Assembly (NCBI GenBank): GCA_003254885.1
Contig: QANT01002750.1
Coordinates: forward strand, 1-26,873
Length of the DNA stretch: 26,873 bases
Reading direction: 5' to 3'
DNA from: Purshia tridentata
Lineage: Eukaryota > Streptophyta > Magnoliopsida > Rosales > Rosaceae
Under the pieces are notes generated by a model. That model was not told the DNA's origin, did not search any database, and was given only the letters and a program-made list of their open reading frames with translations. Shown one piece after another: positions 11,460 through 22,554 of the stretch. Each line of letters opens with the position of its first letter. Position 1 is the first letter of the stretch. The translations under genes and the position numbers were made by a program.

Positions 11460-12739
11460 CTATGATTAGTCTTCTTCCTTATCTGATTTGAGTCATCCCA
11501 AGAGCAGGCATAACAAGTTAGACTCTGATGCTTACGATTTAGAAGACGAAGGCCTAATGGTAATAGGGCGGGTTATTATGTCCATGAGTCAATCTAACCT
11601 GGTCACACAATCACGTCATGGTGGTATATCTTCTTGGTGGTGTTACACACATCTAGATATAAAAAAGGCACGCACTCACGTCTTATGGAGAGTTACTTCA
11701 TACCCGCACCTTTAGAAGACACTGTAACTTTCAAACGGTGATACCGAATGCATCAACCCCTATTTAACAGGATTCTCAACAATGTGTGTATATATGATGA
11801 TTGATTCCATTATAAACCATATGCAATTGGGAGGTATGGTTGCACATCTCAACATATGGTTATTGTTGCCTTAAGAGTGATAGCATATAGCAGTCCCTTC
11901 GATGAGGTTTCAGAGCTATTGACCATTAGTGAGGGAACCGTGAAAGATGTATTGTACCATTTCACTCGATCCATCACCAACATATATAAAGATGAGTATC
12001 TCTGCAGATCGAATGTGGAGGATATGTCAAGACTACTGTGAAAGGGACGTCAGAGAGGCTTTCCAAGAATGATTGGAAGCTTGACTGCATGCATTGGGTA
12101 TGGCAAAATTGTCCCATGGCTAAGCTAGCTCACTATTGTGGGCATTATCATATCCCCACCTTGGAAGCAGTGATGTCATAAGACACGTAGATTTGGCACT
12201 CGAACTTCGGATTTCTGAGTGATATGAATGACATTACCGTGTCAGACTACTCACATCTATTCGATGCAGAGATATCTTGAAAGGCCTACAAGGTGAAATT
12301 CAATGTCATTGACTAGCAATACAAAATCTCGTACTACCTTACTGATGAGATCTACCCTAATTGGGCAACCTTTATTTTATCGATGTGCAATTCGATTCTA
12401 GAACCTCACAGATTATTTGTGAAGAGATAAGAGGGCTACCATATAGATGTGGAGAGGGCCTTCGGGATATTAAAAGCCCGATGACAGATTATCAAACAGT
12501 CCGCTTGTTATTTGAGACCCAATGATTTAAGGTACATCATGAAGGCGTGCATTATATTGCACAATATGATAGTTGAGGATGAGCGACCCCACAATGATCC
12601 AGCCTGTCAGGACTTGAACGCAGAAGAGGTCATTAGAAGAGGTCATTATAATGAGGTGGAACCAAGCATACAAGATAGACCTCCATCATCCCTTCCTAAG
12701 CAAAATGCTCCTCACAATTTGCTTAGGTCAAAGCATTGA
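11460..12739 (+). pseudogene. PIF/Harbinger DDE transposase (HARBI1/ALP1-like) pseudogene
   Basis: Reading across frames gives a classic plant Harbinger nuclease. The N-terminal helix-turn-helix-like region is at 11830-12040 (RYGCTSQHMVIVALRVIAY, then LTISEGTVKDVLYHF). The catalytic core follows with LDCMHW (Asp codon 12083-12085), NDITVSD (Asp 12230-12232) and DVERAFGILKAR (Glu 12452-12454), then KACIILHNMIVEDE (12541-12582). The three acidic codons lie in one frame, in the D...D...E order and spacing of the family. At least six premature stops interrupt the core, a one-base frameshift near 12070-12082 separates it from the N-terminal part, and further frame changes occur before 11850. The protein would have cut and joined DNA at TTA targets; this copy cannot. 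Confidence 0.88.
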
Positions 12740-12853
12740 ATGTATCTTTGAAGAACAATTTAATTGAGCACATATGGGTCTGAAAAGGAAACACCCCACA
12801 TGGTTGAATTCCTAATCCCGGGTCATTAGTATTGCTTGAATGATAAACTATTA

Positions 12854-13329
12854 GGGCCCGTTTGGTTTATGAAATTGATTTCCCAGGAATTGATTTCCTA
12901 TGCACTTTCCAAGGTAAAATGAATGTAAGATTCCTATTACTGTGTTTGGTAACGCTAGGAAAGTAAACAAGAATTACCTTTTGATTTCCATTCTCATGTT
13001 TGGTAAGTGTAGGAATATGAAATAAAAATTATCCAATTTTACAAATATATCCTATTTGAGTATAAAAAGAATATGTAATAAATAATTGGGTAGATTTGAA
13101 ATTTTGAAAAATTGATAAGGATAAATCTGTCTAAAAAATATGCAATAAATGCTTTCCTAAGATGGGGGAAAACAAAACCCAAGCTTGAGCAAGGGTATCA
13201 TTTTCCCCCCAATAGGGGCATCAAATTCCTTTGAGTCAGGAAACCATTTCCCTTCCCTGCACTTGCCAAACATGGAAATGAAATTGATTTCCCATTCCTA
13301 AGCCTCCAAAACTTGAACCAAATGGGCCC
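12854..13329. mobile_element. Tourist-like MITE (PIF/Harbinger-type), 476 bp
   Basis: The element starts GGGCCCGTTTGGTT and ends AACCAAATGGGCCC, a 14-bp terminal inverted repeat with one mismatch. It is flanked on both sides by TTA (12851-12853 and 13330-13332), the target duplication diagnostic of PIF/Harbinger insertions. Subterminal segments are also inverted copies of each other ('tgtttggtaac/aag' motifs at about 12944 and 13003 against 'cttgccaaaca' at 13262). There is no coding capacity. It lies about 115 bp beyond the transposase remnant, but nothing shows that this particular copy mobilised it. Confidence 0.92.
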
Positions 13330-13332
13330 TTA

Positions 13333-13690
13333 GAATTAAGTTTTTTGAGTTTTATGTTTAATAATGTGTGTGTGACTTGTTCCTGACCTAAATTTAATTA
13401 TGTTTATTTAAAGGTGTGTATTTATCATTTTTATGTTCGTGAAATGAAATAAAGGCATTGATTAGTTTTTTGTGACTTGACATGACATGATAGACAACAA
13501 TGCACTGACAATAACACGTGATTCAATGACCAATCACATGTCGTAGTAAATAATTCACTCAATACATGTTAATATTCAATACACTAATTCCACACTTTAA
13601 CCAATGCACACCATTGTTGCCTCTCATGCGTTGCATTTATATATGTGAAAAAACAGGATATCCAATGACCATGAACTTTGGTACTATTTT
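13333..13690. other. AT-rich spacer between MITE and a TATA-containing segment
   Basis: No gene or clear repeat is visible. It may be the remaining 3' flank of the Harbinger element or ordinary spacer. Confidence 0.4.
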
Positions 13691-13692
13691 CC

Positions 13693-14094
13693 TATAAATA
13701 CCAAGTGATTGCACTTACAGATCTCCCATATTCACCATCTATTGTTAGAAATGGCTTCTTCCTCAGAGCAAATGTGTAAGTGCACTCTTGATAACCCATT
13801 TTCACTACTATGCAACTATTGTTGGGTGCAAATAGGTATCCCCAAGCAGACTGGAGCAAGTGCAAGTGTGTGTAGAATATCCTTGCTCCATTATGTGATT
13901 TCTGCTTGAGTTTGGAGCTCAAGGTCTTGGCCAATCACCCAAATGTAGGTACCAATGGTTGAACCACTTGCCTGAGTCAAAAAACTCCAGTTCCATGCTT
14001 ATACGAGCCTCCCAAACCATTACTGTGTGAAGAATGTGAGTTGGATGAGAGGATTGACGAAGCTGTACATGGTTCTCAACCTGATTGGTCCCCA
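13693..14094 (+). pseudogene. Unrecognised Cys-pair reading frames, possible broken small gene
   Basis: A TATAAATA (13693-13700) precedes an ATG at 13751 by about 50 nt. The first frame gives 52 residues starting MASSSEQMCKC and containing a CNYC pair, with a stop at 13907-13909. In another frame the sequence continues with LCDFC (about 13891-13905), one stop near 13962, and a C-terminal part PLLCEECELDERIDEA ending at 14092-14094. Paired cysteines in both frames suggest one former zinc-binding protein broken by a frameshift and stops. I do not recognise the family, and chance open frames remain possible. Confidence 0.25.
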
Positions 14095-14399
14095 GAGCAT
14101 TAAAATGACTGGTCAAATTGAGTCACATGGATACATGCCACCAAGAAAATAAATCAGATAATTGTGGCTTTGTTGTTGGGTATTGTTGTATGAGTAGTTG
14201 TTTATCTTTAAGTGTGTTTTTGTTATACTTGTCTAATTTTAAATCTTCGATCGAGGTTTGGTTGATGCTGGAGTGATGAATTTATCTTTTTTATTGTTGT
14301 TCAAGTTATGAAATAAAAGGAATATGTGTTTGTGTTAACTATTTTTAACTATTTTTATTACATGTCTTGTTTTTTGCTTGAATTTAAATATGTTTAACG

Positions 14400-14760
14400 T
14401 TTAATTTTTTTAATTTTTTAATATTAATATATTAAAATTGGTATTATTTTGAAGAGAAAAATAAATTATTAATAATGATATAATTTTTAGGATCATCAAA
14501 GATGGTTAACTTTATATTAATAAGCAATTAATCAATTTTAAAATTAAATAAATAGATCTTCAAAACTTGATACCTATTTTAACTCTCAACAGAATTGTGA
14601 AGTTGATTCCTTTTTCATATCCAAAATAGGTATAAAGTATTTAAGTATTAAAGTATACTATTGTAGAAGGCCAAATGTATGAATATAATTTCAAAAAGTA
14701 TAATTTGCTGGTCTTACAAAAAAAAACAATTAAAAAAAAAAAAAACACAACAACAGAACT
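14400..14760 (+). promoter_or_regulatory. Presumed promoter region of the UBX gene
   Basis: Very AT-rich sequence directly upstream of the likely first exon. A TATAAAG motif at 14631-14637 is a possible TATA box but is somewhat far from the 5'UTR-like sequence. A-rich and CA-rich tracts at 14718-14757 may be nearer the start. The transcription start cannot be set from sequence alone. Confidence 0.35.
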
Positions 14761-14934
14761 CTTGATGTGCCATGGAGTTGTCTTTGTTCAGAGCTTAATC
14801 TGTTATACCATAATCGTCTCTCAACCCTAATTCTCACTAAGGTAAAAAGCTCCCCTCAACCCTCCCTCTCATCGTTTGGTTTCCGAGAAAAACTGCGAGG
14901 AACCAATAATCTCTCAACCCTAATTCTCACTAAG
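14740..14934 (+). other. PUX11: Likely non-coding first exon (5'UTR) of the UBX gene
   Basis: The segment has the composition of a plant 5'UTR (CTCTCAACCCTAATTCTCACTAAG) and ends in AAG followed by GTAAAAAG, a plausible splice donor. The pattern is present twice because of a local duplication, giving exon ends at 14841 or 14934. The matching acceptor would be the TACAG at 15961-15965, leaving 24 nt of leader before the ATG. Start and splice choice are inferred; another donor candidate (TTGTAAGTG, GT at 15170) also exists. Confidence 0.45.
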
Positions 14935-14979
14935 GTAAAAAGCTGTTTGGTTTCCGAGAAAAACTGCGAGGAACCAATA
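14817..14979. repeat. Tandem duplication across a 5'UTR splice-donor region
   Basis: Block A (35 bp, 14817-14851) recurs at 14910-14944 and block B (35 bp, 14874-14908) recurs at 14945-14979, all apparently exact. The first unit carries an extra 22 bp (14852-14873) between A and B, so the offsets are 93 and 71 bp. Each A block contains the AAG/GTAAAA donor-like sequence. Confidence 0.93.
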
Positions 14980-15989
14980 GAAAAGCAGAAGAATTAAAAT
15001 TTCATTTTTGAAAGACTATCGTTTTCCAAAATTTCTAGTTCAATTTATTATTTATGAAAATAGAAAGTTGAATTTCTTAGCTCGATTAATTTTGCAAAAT
15101 TTCCTTTCAAAATTACTCGTTGGTAGCCTTGATTAGTTGGTGAGCTCAAGTTGCAGACATTTCGCTCTTGTAAGTGACCTAACCGAGTCCGAACAGGGAC
15201 TTCAGTTCGCGGAATTTTGGTGGAAATTGGGTTCCTTCTATTTAAGAATTACCTGTATGCAATAAGATTTTCTATGTATGAGTATTATGCATTTTTATAT
15301 GTCTTTAGCTAATTTACTCTGATTCCTTGGGTTACTAAGTTCATCTATCATTTTCTTTTCCTGAAAATAAAGAGCAATAGTTTACTGAAACTTTCACTGA
15401 CATGGTGTAGTTGATAATTGGTGTTTACCTGAATTATGCAGTAACTGAATGTTTAGCTGAATTTTTTGATAATTGAATTCACTGAAGTTTTTTCTGAAGG
15501 AGAAGTAAGTGAAGTTTTTTCATCCGCTTTAGATACATTAAGAATGGATTAAATCTTTTTTTCCACTGAATTATTTTATATTGTGAATATTGAATTCTTT
15601 GAGTTTTGGCACTTGGCGGTAGATGTTGGGAGTGTGCGGTTAATTTGGTGTAGCTTGAAAATATGTTTATATTGTTTTTGAAGACTGGAAGTATACGTTT
15701 AAGAGGAAATTTGTGTAGTTGGGTGATGGTTTATAAAAAGTTTCAGAATAAGCATGTAATTCAATGAGGATATGCATATTTTTAAATTCAATTAAATAGT
15801 TTGAGGCACTGTTATTCTTCGGACAATAGCTCAGGTACGCCTGTTGTTTTTAGCTAGTATGTGTTGATAGTGATTCTAGATATGTGACTTTACATATTGA
15901 ACATCTATGTATTGTTCATTTTTTTTTTTTCACCATTTTTTGTCTTTCTGTTTTTGAATATACAGGTCTTATTAAAATTTTCTGACCAG

Positions 15990-16089
15990 ATGGATCAGTC
16001 TCTCACCCATCTTACATACAAGGGTTCCATAACTGAAGCAATCACTGAAGCAAAGAAGCAGAGGAAACTCTTTGTCGTCTATATTTCAG
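15990..16089 (+). CDS. PUX11: Coding exon 1 (residues 1-34 part)
   Basis: Begins at the ATG (MDQSLTHLTYKG) and ends TTTCAG before GTTAGT, leaving one base of a split Gly codon. The preceding AG at 15964-15965 with its T-rich tract is a good acceptor for a 5'UTR intron. The frame is open upstream of the ATG through the intron sequence, but the extension is a pyrimidine-tract translation and not protein-like. Confidence 0.88.
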
Positions 16090-19000
16090 GTTAGTGATTG
16101 GGTACCTTTGGAATATGTTGTATATAAGCACATGATCTCCCTTTTCTTGTAAGTCGGTTTTGTAAGGATAGGATCTACCTAGGGTTTCGCTTGGTATCAG
16201 AGCATGTGTACTACAAGGATGGGTCAGGTTTGTATCTCTAGCCCTGCATAGAGGGGAAGTGTCAAGTGACTCTAGCAGGGGAGTGTTAGCATAGTTCCAT
16301 AAGGCCTGGGTACTTTTGGAATATTTAGTCAATAAGCATGTGGGAACCCTTTCCTTCTAAGTTGGTTTTGCACGGATAAGTTCTACCCATGAGGTTACAA
16401 ACATCACCTTTGGGTTGGGGAGGGGAATGACCATTGAAATAATTGGGATTCTCGCTTGGAGGCAATCCAAGGGTAACCAGGTTTTGGGATTCAGTTGTGG
16501 AGAAAGGGGATAAGAGATTTGTCGGTTGGAAGAAGGATTTTCTGTTGAAGTGAGGCAGGCTTTTTTAGAATTCCAAGTAAAGTGGAATAATGATTAGAGA
16601 AATTGGTGAGGATCTTTTGTTGGAATGTGTTGATGGGACACAAGAGCTTTCGTTAGATAGGATAGAGTATTCAAAACTAAGCAAAATGGGGGATTACGGT
16701 TGGTTAGTTTGTTGAAAAGAAATGACACTATACTTGGAAAATGGTTCTGGAGATTTCCCTTGGAGAGAGATTCTTTATGGTATTCTGTGATCAGAAGTAA
16801 ATACTGGGTATGTGTAAATGTTTGGGATTCCAAGATCCAATTGAAAGACATTTCTCAAGGCATTAATTATTTTCTTCATGTTGTCATTGTCTAGTGGGAT
16901 ATGGGAAAAGACAGGTTCTGGAGGAGTTTTTCCTCTTCTATTTAGAATTTTGACCTATCTTGATGTTTCCATTGCTAGAATGTGCATAAGTATTATTTTC
17001 CGATTAGTTCGGAATCTTGGGATTCTGATTTCCACTGAAGAAATTTAAATGATTATAAAATTACGGAGTTTTCTTCACTACTTACTTTGTTATGAAATGT
17101 TACTTTTTTTCATCGAGACTGGATAGGAGAAGTTGGAAGTTGGACTTGTCAGGGGCATTCTCTTGTAAAGCCTATGCAAGGAAGTATTATGAGAATTCAT
17201 CAGTTTCGTTCTTCCATCCCTTGTATACTATTTGGAAGGCTAAAGTATCACTCAAGGTATGAGTTCTAGCTTGAATTTTTTCTCATGGAAGGTTCAACAG
17301 TAAACCTTGTGATATGGATCAGAGGAGAAGACCAAATGTTTACCTTCTTCCAAAATGGTGTATCATGTGTAAAGGAGAGGTTGAAAGCATTGATCACTTG
17401 TTCTTTCAGTGTTTTATTGCATTGAATATAGTTTGTTTAGGGAAGCTGATTTGGGCTGGATTATTCCACCATAATGCATTATTTTGTGAGAAGCACAAGG
17501 ATTTTGGGGGGAGGGAAGAAGAGTAATTTTCAAAAAGGTGTGGTGTGATGGCTATATTTTGCGTAGTTTGGTTGAAATCAGTAGAAGGAATTTTTGATAG
17601 CAAGAAGGGGTGGAGGTTTTGTGGGATAAAATTTGAGTTTGGTCATCTGTTTACTTTCCTCGGAGTTCTTAGACGGTAACATTTTTTCCTATGTTGGTGG
17701 ATAGGAGGACTATTGTTGTTTTGGAGATGGGCTTTGTTATTGTATAAAGATTTTAATATCTAAAGGTTAGCTAGGTTTTAGATCCAGAATTCAGCGGACA
17801 TCTTGTCCTCTGTAATATCTGTTTTTACTTATTCAAAATTTTAATAAAATCATGCTTCTTATAAAAAGATATAATATGGTTGCTATTGATTGTAGAAAGG
17901 TCTTAGGGTTTATTTGATTTTGTTTATGTAGTAAACTTTATTAATAGAAAGTATTAATTAAAGAAATTGAGTTTTCCTAATTTTTTATAACATTTAATGA
18001 TATTAAATGAGGACATTCATTTTGAGTCTTTTAGATGATCATTAAAGATATATTCTTCTTAACTAAAAATAAGAGTAATTTAAATCAAATGTAAGCTTTA
18101 AGTACGAAAATGATTTTAGTAAAAAATAAAAAAGGATCAGAAATATATTCTACTTAACTAATGATTTTGAAGTTTTCCTTTCTTCTTGTTGAATTGGACT
18201 GGGAACCAGCAGTGTCTTAGGTTCTAGTGTAATTTTGGCATAGTTGTGTTGCTTTTTTTGGTTGTCAATTCGTTCAAGGGATTATGTATTTTGCCATTCT
18301 TGTATAGTTTGAGTCTTCTCTAGGTGGACCACTAGTTCGTTGTATTTATGCCGTTTACACTTAATTTCAATAATTTTTCTCTTTCCTATTAAAAAGAGTA
18401 TGAAGGGTAAGGGCGAAGTGTTGAAAGAAATAAAAATGAAGATAGAGATAGACTTATAATAAGTAGCTGTATTAACGTTTTTTTTAAAACAAGGTAGTTT
18501 AATAAGTAACGGATTAATTTAATCCTTATTCAACCAAAAGAAAAAGGATTAATTTATTCCTTAAAATGACATCACTGTAGTACTGATCTTTTTGTCCAAC
18601 AAATTCCTTCTCACATTCTCACTTTTATATGTAGTATGGATAATTCTTCTTATGCTGTATTTTATAACTTTTTAAAGAACCTTCTGTGATCTTTGCCCAT
18701 TACAGTTTCATACATTAATGCACTTTACTGCCACACATTAATTTCTTTTCCTTTTTTAAATTAGTGATTCCATATTATGTCAAGATTTTTTTGGGTACAT
18801 ACATGATATCAAGATGTGTTATAATAGTTTTTGTTGTAACCTTTATTACATGTGCTTATTTATTTGTTTTTTGGCTACTGTGGAATTTCAGGTAAAGATG
18901 TGGAATCTAGTCGTTTGGAAAATTCCACATGGACTGATCCAGAGGTAAGTTTATACCTTTTCTTCGTTTTATCTTTCATTATAAATTTATTTATAGCTTA

Positions 19001-22000
19001 TATTTCTTCTGGTTCTTATTCTTATGTTTGTGTATTGCATTCAGGTGGCGGACTCAGTATCAAAGTGCTGCATTTTATTACACATTCCTGAAGAATGCAC
19101 TGATGCTGCAAATTTTTCTGCAATATGTATCCTTGTATAAAAAAGAAAATCTATACATAAATGCTTTGGAAGTTAGCCTTCTAAGAGAATGCCACATAAT
19201 AATCTGACAGCAACTTCATGAGAAATGCATCCTTGGAAGATTATTTTGTCTTATTGTGGTAACATCATTAGGTTCTAGCTGTCTTCTCTTTTTAGGATGA
19301 TCAGGTGACTTCTGTTTCTATTGTGTGCACTTTACTTGCTCCCAAGCCTTGGGCACAAACACTAACCAAGTGGGGATCCTGGCCTCACAGTACCACTACC
19401 CAAAAAGAAAAAGTATTCTGCATTCTAATGTGCCACTACCCAAAAAGAAAAAGTATTCTGCATTCTAATGTGAATATCTATTTATTCCCCCACAACTCAA
19501 AGTCAACCTGCTGCCCTCCCACTGCCCCAAAACACCACCAACCATGCTGAGGAATGAGGACTATATATAAGTTTACTGCACCTTGGCTTTTAATTTCTTC
19601 TTGTGCTTAAGTTGTAAAATTGACTTAAAAGATCCATTTTGCATATTGAATCAGTTATAACTTATGTCATACCTATTGTGGCATTAAAAGATTTACTCTT
19701 AACTTATTATCCTATTTTATAAAATATCAAACATTTATAAATGAAGGAAACCTTCACATTTACTGACCTAATTTGACCCCTCTCTCATTTATTTTTCATT
19801 TATTTATTTCTATTATTTGCATTCTGCCCTTGTCTGAGGGTAACACTCATATAGTTGCCTAGTGAATCCAACCATACAGTTTTTAATTTTCTTCACTGCT
19901 ATGGGGAATTTTATAAGAAGTACTAATGTATCACGTGCTTCTACCTTTTAAGAGGTGGGGACCTTATCGTGTGGAAAGCTTTATATTAAAAACTAGGCAT
20001 CAAACTTTGTAATTTGTTTTTTCTTCCTAAGAGGAATATGCTTATTTCACAAGTCTTTTTTTCTTGTTTGTCTGTATTCTGTTCTTTTTTTTTTTTTTTA
20101 ATTATTATTATTATTATTTTTTAACTATCAGTTATTCATCAACCATGTTTTGAATAATGGCTAAAACTATCCATCATTGTCAGTATGTATATTGTATATC
20201 TCATTTCCCAAGCGCAAGACATTAGTGTTCCTGCAGAAAGTAGGAATGAGTGAAAAGCCAGGAAGCAATAAGGCATCACAATTAATTCTAACATGAAGTC
20301 ACAGCTTTTTTACATTGTATTTTTGAAGTATGTGGTTTTAAATTTGGTGGTTCTTATATGACTATTTTTCTTATTTATTCTTTGGTGATAGTTTTAGTAA
20401 CTGGTGAAGCTGTTTTCTATGCTGCATATACCAATTATCACAATTGCATTTTCTAAATTACATGTTGTGTATAGATTATTTTAGGCTCTTTCACATTATT
20501 TGAAAGTCAAAGAGTCTATCCTTACATCAACCTGTTGCAGACCCACAGAAATCTGTTCCTTGTATAACTGCTATTGGATACAATGGTGTACAACTTTGGC
20601 AAAATGGTATGGTTTTTATGAATCTTTAAGTAAATTATATAGACCAACACATAAGCATGTTCTAATAAATCCGTTTGTCTCTTTGCAAATTTATAGAGGG
20701 CTTTGTCAGTGCTGAAGTTCTGGCATCCAGTTTAGAGAAGTTGTGGTTGGGTCTTCATATCCAGGTATACTTTTGCTGTTTTCCCATTCCCAGGCTATCA
20801 GTCATCATAGTCTAGTGTCAAATCCTTGAAAACATATACATGTTTGGTGAGATGATGTTTGTTTTGACCTTTCTCTGACCCAGTTCATAATGAAATTGGA
20901 GTCATTGTATTATACTGTTCCCAATTCGACTTATCTTTGCCACCTACAGATGCACAACTTGTGGTTGCGTTTACCATTTAAGCATTTGCAACGTGAAAAT
21001 TATCTCCCTTTTGGAATCACATTGTTGTTTGATGAATGCAAATCTGGGAAATATTAGAGAGTCTGTCCATGTGACTTGAGAAAATAATCTGCAGGCACCC
21101 TCTATTTTCGCTATATTCTCTAGACCTCCCTCGCCTGCATATTAAAGCGTACAAGACCTTAAAATTTTCTCAGTTTATATTTAAGAGAAATAATAACTAG
21201 TATTACCTCATGATGAACTGTAGGAAACAACTGCAACTGTCTTGAGTGCAGCTCTTGCTTCAAAGAAATCTGAAGCATCTACCTCCGGGGTTCCTTTTAC
21301 TGTCTCAACTGATGAAGAAAGTTCCTCAAGTATAGCTGTTCCATCTGACCAAGGAAGTTCCTCAACTACTGTTATTTCATTGCCTTTAATAGACAAAAAT
21401 GGTCAATCAACAGATTCTATTAGGGTTGCCTCTGACATCATGAAGGAAAACAAAAGTTGTGATTGCACAGTTGAGGTATATATTCCTCCTATGACTGCCT
21501 TGTTATGTTTTCTTAGTATTTGTAAACTTCACCTTCCATGATGTGATGGTTCTGTTTTGCTTTGACATAAATAGGAGAAAAAAATTGATTTAGGAGTCGA
21601 GACTTTTTCAAAATCACTTGATGTTAATGAGTTAGAGTGTGTTGGGGAACAGTCCAGCCGTTCCCCTGAAGCTGCTAAAGGATTGCAGGATCTTTCTGTG
21701 GTAGACCAGAACAATTCTGGAGGTGGTCATATTTCTTCCAGTGTTGAAGGTGGTTATACTGGCCCAGAAGAGATCACTGCTAATCATTCAGGTGTCTCTG
21801 GAGGAGATTCACAAGCATTTAGTATTGAAGAAAATGAAGTTGTGCATGTTGGAAGAGGTGATGATGAAGATGATAAGAAGGTTAAATCAAGTGATGTTCA
21901 CTTAAATATCCGAATACCTAGTGGTGTTAGCCTACGAGAGAAGTTTCCTCTGACGAGCACTTTGAGAATGGTCAAAGACTATGTTGATAAAAACCAGGGA

Positions 22001-22485
22001 AGTGGTATTGGCACTTATGATCTAGCCATCCCTTATCCTCGCAAGGTATTCACTGATCAAGGTAAGAAATGCTAAATAGTTATTACCTACCTTTCTTTTT
22101 TGCAAAGAAATAGCTATTGCATTATTTGTTTAATAGTTTGAATGTAAGTTGACTCATATCCTCGTGTACTTGTGACCTGTGGACATTCCCTTTGGTCAAA
22201 ATCCTGGAGATTTTTTTCTAGTATAAATTACTGCCTTATTTTGCACTATCTTTGTACTGGCCTGGTGGACTCTGCGTTTTCATTGTGTTCACATCTGTTG
22301 TCCATGAACTTGTAATTGCAATGCAAGTGCATCTGTGATGTTTTCTTGTTTGGTAGGTAACAGTAACACTAAGAAACATGCTGACATCTACACTCAAATT
22401 AGTATGTTGAATTACATTTGCATAAGAATTCTTATGCCATTTGTATGCATGAACATCAGTGCACATGAGATTTAGATGTGCTCTC

Positions 22486-22554
<69 letters not shown>

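Larger units (their letters stand above)
10140..12740 (+). mobile_element. Decayed PIF/Harbinger DNA transposon
   Basis: Two broken genes lie in the arrangement typical of plant PIF/Harbinger elements: an upstream Myb/NAM-associated accessory gene (about 10140-10880) and a downstream DDE transposase (about 11460-12739), both on the plus strand. Terminal inverted repeats and a TTA target duplication for this copy could not be found, so its boundaries are approximate. Confidence 0.8.
16090..18891 (+). other. Intron 1 (2.8 kb) loaded with retroelement remnants
   Basis: GTTAGT donor and TTTCAG acceptor. It contains a TRIM-like element (16090-16410), a LINE 3' fragment (about 16436-17870) and then about 1 kb of AT-rich sequence (17871-18850) in which I recognise nothing. 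All remnants are in sense orientation and too degraded to be active. Confidence 0.8.

Noticed and set aside
15897..15989. In-frame upstream extension of the UBX protein
   Set aside because: The added residues come from the intron's T-rich tract and the sequence crosses a good splice acceptor; the conserved domain starts at the ATG at 15990.
16042..16332. 96-codon minus frame over exon 1 and the TRIM
   Set aside because: Spans a supported coding exon in antisense and a retroelement; no independent support.
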